Shown: positions 56,873 through 64,000 of the stretch, in pieces | How the letters are laid out: each line of letters starts with the position of its first letter | How positions within the stretch are numbered: position 1 is the stretch's first letter | Assembly (NCBI GenBank): GCA_036346405.1 | Contig: CM070553.1 | Coordinates: 74,092,976 to 74,156,975 of the forward strand | Source: Phyllostachys edulis | Taxonomy: Eukaryota; Streptophyta; Magnoliopsida; Poales; Poaceae | Length of the DNA stretch: 64,000 bases | Direction: 5' to 3' | The notes under the pieces: model-generated | What the model was told of the DNA's origin: nothing | The model's input: the letters and a program-made list of their open reading frames with translations, nothing else | Databases searched by the model: none | Translations under genes and position numbers: made by a program

Positions 56873-58489
56873 TGTAACATCCCAACTGTATAATTAGGGC
56901 TTATTCAAATATAATTAAGGTGTAGAAGTTAAAACTTTTTCTCACACCTTGAAAACCCCTAAACCTTCATGTAATTCTTGTCCAAGAGTTGTGTAATCCA
57001 AAAACACAAAGCTCTTGTTGACCAAAAGTCAAATTCATTTTCCAATTGTCTAAATCTTGTGCCAAACATTTGGAAATATTTTTCCTTGGTCCTAAAGTTG
57101 TTGTGGGACCCCTCTGAAAAATATCATGAGTTATAACACTTGTTTGATAAATTTTGGAGGTAAAACAAATCCTTGAACAACCTTCATGAATTTCCTGAGA
57201 AAAATGCATGGCATAATAACCTCGGAAATTTTATGCAAGGTTAATCTCGTGTCACAAGCTCCAGTTAAAATTTCATCAAATTTGGAGTTCATTTGCTATC
57301 TCAAATAATTCTGCTAAGTTTCATTTGTTAAAAACTAAATTTAAAAGCCTACCTTTGTTCCTTGGGCTAGCATTTGTGCAAAATTTGGTCCAGCCAACCG
57401 TGTCTGCACCCAGCAGACCTCCTCTCCACCTTGATCGGTCGCGGTGTTGGATTTACATCCAACCGCCACGACCTCCTCATGATCAACACCGCAAAGACCT
57501 CCTCACCTCATCGAGGTCATAACCGTTGGATCAAAGATCCACGGTCATGACCTCCCTATGTGTTAAATCCCAAAAACCTCCATGGGCTGTTAAACCACTT
57601 GACATCCCACCTTGTTGAGGTCGTAGCCCTTGGATCCAATATCCATGGCCATGACCTCCCTCCTTTGTTAAACTAAGCAAACCTCCCACCTAAGCGAGGT
57701 CGTGGCCGTTGGATCGAGATCCAACGACCCACGACCTCCTGCTATCAAGCGCACAAGACCTCCCCTATCTCGTGTTGTGCACCGTTGGATTAAAATCACG
57801 GTCACGACCTCCTCCTTTCTCGTGCGCATCGATCTCCTGCAAGACGTGAGGTCGTGCCCTTAGATCTAAATCTAAAGGCCATTACCTCCCTTGTGTGTTG
57901 TGCAAGCTCAAGACCTCCCTCGCTTCACGCAAAGCCTCAGACCTCCCTTTGGTTGTGTGTCCTTGGATTTAAATCCTAAGGCCATGACCTCCCCCTCATG
58001 CTCTTAAGTTCATGTGCGGTTAAGACCTCACAGGAGGTCCGCACCGTTGGATGGAGATCCAACGCCTTGGATCTCCTAATCCCATTTTCCCACGTGCGCT
58101 TACACATTAAGGAAATCGAAGGGCCACGACCTCCCCATCCTTGATCGTGTGGCTGGGACCTCCTCCCATCATTTGGGCGTAACGGTTCAAAAACCACATC
58201 GGAGGGCAGGACCTCCCGTGGGCTTATCCAGCGGTCAAAATGACCTCCCCTGTTCTTCTCCTTCCTTGGTCACGCATGCGTGGCCCTGAGCAAGTGAATT
58301 AATGCCCACTGTCCTTTGTGTACCTTATAACAACTCTTTCTTGACCCGCATTAAATGTAGGTTGACCTTATCCTCTGTCCACACGGCACTGTCACCATGT
58401 CAGCCTCGTGTCTTGTCCAAACCCTAGACCGAGCCATGGGCTAAGCTCACCATGAGCTTAACCCCACTCGTGTGCTGCTTCTCCCAAAG

Positions 58490-58496
58490 TATAAAA
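58490..58496 (+). promoter_or_regulatory. TATA box of Tekay-2 LTR
   Basis: TATAAAA in 'cccaaagtataaaacccc'. The same place in Tekay-1 reads 'ttggataaaacc' (18230-18241), a weaker match. The predicted transcript starts about 30 bp downstream, leaving a leader of about 4.3 kb before gag. Confidence 0.7.
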
Positions 58497-60448
58497 CCCC
58501 ATTGGGTTCCTCCTTAGCTTCTTTGGCACACTTCTAAGCTCTAAGCTTGCACCGTGTCATTTGAGCTTTCCTTTCCTCAGCTCTCTTGGCCGCCATTGTT
58601 GAGAAGCTTGAAGCTCCTCGGTGGACAAGGGTCCTGGAGTTTTTCCTCCTTTTCTCCTTGCTTCCATTTGTGCCCTACCCTCTGGGACCAAGGCCTAACT
58701 TGATATTGTTGGGCATTTGCGAGAGGGACAAAGTGGAGCTTGAAGTTGAAGCTTTGGCCGTGGAGCACCCTTCCTCCTCGGCACCGGTCCTCCTTCCTCG
58801 ACCTCCTCAACACCTTAGGACCTCCGGTACTCCCGATAGTCCTTTAGCTGGGCACCCGCATGTATGGTCATGAGCTTTTAAATTGGGCACCGCTTGATTG
58901 GATGTCGCATGAGCTTCCTTTTGCATTTTGGATTTTGCCGTGTGCTTGTCTTCGTTGTCCTCTCCGGCTCGCCGGCGTTCAAGGCCGTCGCCGCCGTTGA
59001 GAGGAGGTCCATTGGGTGCGCATGGTTATTGCGGACCCAACGGTACCATTGGATGTCGCTGGCGAGGCCTACATCGCCGGCGATGACCACGTCTTTAAAC
59101 CCGGGTCTTTGTCGGACGAAATGGCAGCGCCGTTGTCGTTTTTAGGACAAGGATTCACCGTGTTAATGCACTAATCATGTGCTCAAATCATTGAAATCAT
59201 TGGCATGTCTTAACTGCATTTAATCCTCACCTTGTGCGCATTTAAGACCTCCGCAGCGGACCTCCTCGTTGTCCCGCCGCATTTAACCTCTTGTCCAAGC
59301 TGCGTGCGTGCGTCGCGAGCTCTGGGGCGTCCATGACCTCCTCCAGGAGATGCGGGCGTCCAAGACCTCCTTGCGAAATCGTGGCCGTCGAGACCTCCTG
59401 GAGGTGCAGTGGCGTTAGGACCTCCCTTAGGACCTCCCGAAGTCATCTCGGCCATTCATGACCTCCCCGGGTAGATCTTGACCGTCACAGTTCTCCCTCG
59501 GACGATCTGAACCATCGAGGACCTCCCTTGGAACATCTGGACCGTCCAGGACCTCCCCTGTGAGGTCTTGACGATGTAGATCTTCCTCGGGGAGATCTTG
59601 ATAGTTTAGATCTTCCTTTGGAAGATCTCAACCATTGAGGACCTCCCCCGTGTGATCTGAGCCGTTAGATCTAAGATCTGTGGCTCACGTCCTCCCTTGT
59701 ATTTACGGTTTTAGAAATTCCGGTGAACTCTTAAGTGTAAACCTGAAATAAGGTATAACTTTAGAATTTCATACCTTTGTTGTTTTAAATCCAAATGAGG
59801 TCATTCAAGTTGTGTTAGCTCTGTCTTGAACTTGACTTTAATCCAAAAATGATTGTAAGTTGAGTTCAGCTTGAGCACTGATTTTGCCATTAGATTTTAA
59901 AACTCACTTTAAATATACACTCAAATTAATGCTTAACTTGTAAAATACATAACTAATGCTCTGTAGATTATTTTTGGGTGAAACCGACTTTGTGGGTTTC
60001 CTCTATTAGTGAACTCACTGTGAAAATTGGTTTTGAGCATGTTGCTGTTAGGAAAATGAGGACTTATGCATTATAATTTTGTTCAAGTTCTTGTTTTTGA
60101 AAATTTGTAGAGAGTGCATAATAGCTCCAAATGAGGTGAACTCAATTGTGTTATTCATCTCATGAGGTGCTGGTTTCACAGTAAAAATCTCAGTATCACC
60201 ACTTTTCTAGAAAATGTTGCCTCATAATTAAATTAGTGAATAGTGCAGTTTGGTATTAATAGGCTGAGCAGAATTGATTTCATCATATCTTTTGCATTAA
60301 GGATCCAAATCAATTGGTTCTTGTTGCTAAATTCATGATAAATCATTGTCTTGCTGCTGTGAAATTTTCATAGCATTCGGAGAAGTTTCTCTGTTGCGTC
60401 TTTTGGTTTTAAATCGTTCTTATCGGTTCTTTCTCGCCTTTCCGTTAG

Positions 60449-60508
60449 GTTTCGACATTTGTGGTGATCCGAGTGACCCTCTGCCACAACTTGGCCAGCA
60501 ACATCAAG
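60449..60508 (+). other. Tekay-2 micro-exon-like block
   Basis: 60 nt, acceptor 'tttccgttag|gt', donor 'atcaag|gcaag'. Phase-1 frame open: FDICGDPSDPLPQLGQQHQ then G. Against Tekay-1, several codons changed while length and frame were kept. Confidence 0.6.
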
Positions 60509-61688
60509 GCAAGCAGTTTGATCATTTCCATCATTGTCCCATTACTTTAAAGCTTAATATATTGTTTTACTTCTATGTATGCATGCTACTTTGTGTTAAA
60601 CGTCGCTAGTAATCCTATAGTTGCATAATCTGTAGGAATTGTTTATTCCCTACTACCATGAGCCTAGGTTATTTGCTATGGTTTGAGCTCGTTGGATGAG
60701 CTCTTATCACTTAGTAGTTTCGATTTAAATTGCTTAGACATGCTTAGTTATCGGTAGAAATGGGCGATCATCGACTTAGTCGATGGTCTTGATCACTCAA
60801 AACTGATTATTACCCTATATGTCCAGCACTTGTGCTTTGATTAATTGTAAAATCAAAACTGAAAATAAAATGTTGATTTAGACTTGGGCATATTGGATGG
60901 ATGGTGCGGTTTTTGGAATGTGGTGGTATGCTGGGTCCCTAAGGACCGAGTACTTGGGTCACTAAGGCAAGCGCTTTTGCGTGCTAACCACACGAGGGGG
61001 ATATGGGACCACTCTTGGCTAAGTACTTTGGGAGGTGTTGATTATGAGCTGGTCGGTGGGTATGTTTTAACAAAATGTGTGTGTGTGGTGTTGTGAGGGA
61101 GCATTAGCAGACCGGTTAGGCTGCCTAATGTGTCCTTATCCCGTAGGGTTCTTGCTCAGAATCAGCATCATCCATTGGAAATGTCTCGTAGGACTTAGCC
61201 GTGCCGGCATACCAAAGGTAGTGTGCTTAAAGGAAAGGCGGTCTGGCGTGTGGGTACATTGGTACACCCCTGCAGGGTTAAAACTATTCGAATAGCCTCG
61301 TCCTAGGTTATGGACATGCTTGGTAAGGTCGTTCAAGAACTAGACTACAACCTTTAATTAAAACTTGACATGGTTGGTATGAACGGGGAGTTCATGCTAT
61401 TGTTGTGGTGACTTGGGTTAGTCACTTCCAGGTTGTTATTGTTGTTGTTACTATGTTACTACCTCGTTGTTATTTCAACAATTAAAATGCTTTGCCAAAT
61501 TGCCTTCAATCTATTATGTTATTGCAAATGAAACTTGCTTTATGCTAAAATGAGTCCAAAGCCTCATCCACTTAAATAAAGCTTGCATGTAGCTATTTAT
61601 AGTTCTGTTGTCTCACACGTAAGTCTTGCGGAGTACTTTATGTACTCATATGCCCGTGGTTGTGGCATTTTTGTGGCTTTTGTTGCAG

Positions 61689-61755
61689 AGGAAGAAGGGG
61701 AGCTCCTAGAGCCTCTCTTTTGTGCTACGTGTTGCGACTTCTTGACGACTAGTTT
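61689..61755 (+). other. Tekay-2 second exon-like block
   Basis: Acceptor 'ttttgttgcag|ag', reading (G+AG) EEEGELLEPLFCATCCDF. One base is missing before GACGACTAG relative to Tekay-1, so the frame runs past the TAG in this copy. Confidence 0.45.
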
Positions 61756-62088
61756 GGCGGTCGGTCGGATGCCAAGGGTTAAGGCACACCGATTGGCTTT
61801 GTGTTATAGCCATCTTTATGGCACTTTTGCTTCATTGTTATCTTGTAGTTCTTGTTGTTATTTGGCCAGAAGGCCCCTCTTTTGTAATAACCTATTCCTT
61901 ATTAATATTAACTTCTGGTTTGTTGCTTATGTACTATGTGTTGTATGGAATTGATACATTCTTTTGTTGTGAGGTATGTATCTTGCATTATGGGGAGTAT
62001 ACATCTCTCGAGACTTAGTTTATTTGGTTGATAATACTAGGGTCAATTGGATGACTAAGTATTATGAGCTTAATAAATCCGGTGCTCA

Positions 62089-62852
62089 AAAGTTGGTATC
62101 GAGCTATCTTGACCGTAGTCTTATAAGCTTGGTCGCCTTTAGGATATTTTGAAAACCTAATTTCAAAGTGTCAAATGAGTTTTGAAAGCTTAAGGAAATT
62201 CTCAGATTTTACTCCTCATCTATCTTAGCTTTCTCTTCTCATCTCCTCTAATTTAAGTTTTAAAAGTTGTTTTCCTCTCTTCCTTCTACAAAATAGTTGT
62301 TATCGATTAATGGGGTTTTGGGGAATCAATGAGTTTGGCAAATTGAAGTGTTGGCTGCCCATCTACAAGGTTTTGAAGCTTCGGAATGGCCAATTTCGAT
62401 TTGGAAGCTTGGATGCAAAATCTGGACAGCAAGCGTCAATTTCGGACAGCAAGCTCAAAGGTTCTAAATAGGGTAGAAAATGAGAGGTTAAATCAACTAA
62501 AATTTGTGGGAATAAAAGGGTAAGATGTGATACTAGTTAGCTAAGTATCTAACACGTATTTCGCTGCATTAGCCTTGCTTTCTAGTAGTTTTAGATCTCA
62601 TCTCACAATCTGATTTTAATCTTCTCGATCAATTATTCGTTCATTCAATACGGGTTAGTTGAGTTGAGAAGTTGAGCTTCTTTTGGTGTTTCTTGGCTGT
62701 TTTAGAGTCTTTTAGAAGCTTCTAAAGTTGATTTACTCGCTGTTTTGGCTTTCGTTTAGGGTGATATTTCATTCCCCTAGTCGATCGCTTTTGCTTCTTT
62801 TAAAGGCTTTGTTTTTTGGGTCTAGTTGCTAACCAAAATTTCTTGTAACAGG
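62089..62852 (+). other. Tekay-2 PBS and leader
   Basis: PBS TGGTATCGAGC at 62094-62104. AT-rich leader like that of Tekay-1, ending 'tttcttgtaacagg' before ATG 62853. Confidence 0.75.
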
Positions 62853-64000
62853 ATGGCGGGGCCTTTTCGTAGTGGCCAAGGCGATCACCTGGTCGACGAC
62901 GAGCTTCCTCCTCCTCAGACCATGGCCGAGGTTCTTCTTGATTGAGCGCAACCGCGGATGACAGAGAGTTCTCTTGGGCGTCATCGCGCGCAACACCTTG
63001 CACTTACGGAGCTTCAGGATCTGGGCAAGGGAACGCCCATCAGCCGCGTGGAGGACTCGTGGAGTTTCTTCGTACTCAGCCTCCTACATTTTCCCGGTCT
63101 GAGGACCCGTTGGATGCAGACGATTGGCTTCGTCTGGTGGAGCGAAAGCTCCGCATTCTGTGATGCAGGGAACACGAGAAGGCGCTGTTCAGATCGCACC
63201 GGTGGAGGGTGCGGCTTTGTCATGGTGGGAGAGCTTTCTCGCCATGTAGCCCGAACCACACCGTCTCTTGGGAGGAGTTTCAGACGCCTTCGTCGGGCTC
63301 ACATCCTGCCGGCTTGATGGAGATCAAGAAGGGGAGTTTCTTGCGCTCAAGCAAGGCGAGCTTCGATCATGGAGTATGTCTCGAGTTCAATCATCTAGCT
63401 CGTTATGCTCCCCGAGGATGTGGCCACCGGTATGGCTAAGGTGCCAAGTTCAGCGTGGCTTGTCCGAGGAGTGAAGGACAAGCTATCCATTGTCGACTTC
63501 ACGATTTCCGGACCTTGGTCGACAAGGCCATCGTCGTGAGCATGCGGCTCGAGAGCTTATGGACTCCCGCAAGCGCAAGTGGGAGGCCCATAAGTCATCG
63601 AGGCGATTCCTCCGCCCCTTGAGGCGATCTCGAAGTACCGGTCCGATCTTGGCGCCCCGAGGTTACTCCGCCCTGTTCTCGTTCATCGCAGCCGTGTCTC
63701 GATCCGTGCACTGCGAGTCACAGAGCGGCCCCAACCCAATTCTTTGGGGTCACATGCTTCTCTTGCAACGAAGGGGCATTATGCGAACCAATGCCCTAAG
63801 AAGGCGAGGAGCACCCTCGTCCTAATGGAGGATGCGGGCGGAGGTGGAGCATCTCGGGACCGAAGATCGTCCGGCTACCCAAAGGCGTGGGTAGTGGTCG
63901 CGTCAACGCCGTCCGCTGCGAGAGGAGGCTCGGGGAGGCACCCGGCGTCGTGCTAGGTACACTTTCGTTAACTCTCACCGCTCATTGTCTTGTTTGATTC
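62853..64000 (+). pseudogene. Tekay-2 gag and start of protease (partial)
   Basis: ATG at 62853, DDELPPPQTMAEVLLD, then in shifted frames EFLRTQPPTFSRSEDPLDAD and DWLRLVERKL, helical gag sequence (ARELMDSRKRKW), and a zinc knuckle reading CFSCNE + GHYANQCPK across a one-base slip at 63750-63805. Here the His is kept. It ends at the window edge in the protease start (LFDS, 63990). Many 1 nt frame breaks, as in Tekay-1. Confidence 0.82.

Larger units (their letters stand above)
56873..62088 (+). repeat. Tekay-2 5' LTR (5,216 bp)
   Basis: Same layout as the Tekay-1 LTRs: AT-rich start, GACCTCC-rich U3 (57410-58200), TATA box TATAAAA at 58490-58496, a second GACCTCC zone (59240-59700), an AT-rich conserved part and exon-like blocks. 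The terminal CACA reads CTCA here. Confidence 0.93.
56873..64000 (+). mobile_element. Tekay-2: second chromovirus copy, truncated by the window end
   Basis: Starts TGTAACATCCC at 56873 after CTGCA (possible TSD, other side outside the window). The 5' LTR runs to 62088, then the PBS (TGGTATCGAGC, 62094-62104, one base short of consensus), leader and gag. It aligns with Tekay-1 throughout but is a more diverged subfamily member. Confidence 0.93.

Noticed and set aside
61583..61954. 123-codon frame in Tekay-2 LTR as a membrane protein
   Set aside because: Its hydrophobic end arises after a one-base shift past the TAG that ends the block in Tekay-1.

Overview
This window is a stack of nested transposable elements from a plant nuclear genome, almost certainly a grass. 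The evidence is CACTA transposons with PF04195-type and Ulp1-type genes, chromodomain Ty3/gypsy elements with 5 kb LTRs, and a Tat-lineage element with an intron-containing antisense ORF. The species cannot be named from the sequence. I find no intact host gene, tRNA, rRNA or CRISPR array. The only host-derived coding sequence is captured exon pieces inside a small CACTA element.

Layout, left to right. 1-525 is the start of a PF04195 gene, and 36476-38458 is the spliced C-terminal part of a gene of the same kind. It lies antisense to a gypsy pol fragment (40543-39666, minus), so both look like remnants of one old Tat-lineage element. Between them sits a + strand LTR (LTR-D, 526-14779) carrying an 11,986 bp CACTA element (CACTA-1, 1764-13749, TSD TCC). 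Next is a minus-strand gag-only LTR element (element E, 14780-36475). Its gag is split by a complete 15,227 bp Tekay/Del-type chromovirus (Tekay-1, 16738-31964, TSD TTGAT). To the right, LTR-A (from 40544) contains a minus-strand solo LTR (LTR-B, 41134-44794, TSD CTCAT) and an internal duplication. At 50935 a third LTR element (element C) begins. Its leader holds a 3,397 bp CACTA element (CACTA-2, 52039-55435, TSD TTT) and then a second Tekay copy (Tekay-2, 56873 to the window end).

The LTRs of D, E, A, B and Tekay look related: TGTAAC starts, GACCTCC-rich U3 regions (with 60 bp tandem arrays in D, E and A) and similar promoters. The most unusual signal is in the U5 of D, A (two copies), B and the Tekay LTRs. 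It is a 59-69 nt exon-like block, entered and left in phase 1, with the GC-AG donor AG|GCAAG. In A, B and Tekay it is followed 1.2-1.3 kb later by a second block that completes the codon and ends at TAG in most copies. This predicts a spliced, acidic or Gln-rich mini-ORF inside LTRs, which would need RNA evidence.

Caution: the two Tekay-1 LTRs are identical over about 530 bp of AT-rich sequence but carry many 1-2 nt indels in GC-rich parts. Some of the frameshifts in the gag-pol and transposase genes may therefore be consensus errors rather than real decay.
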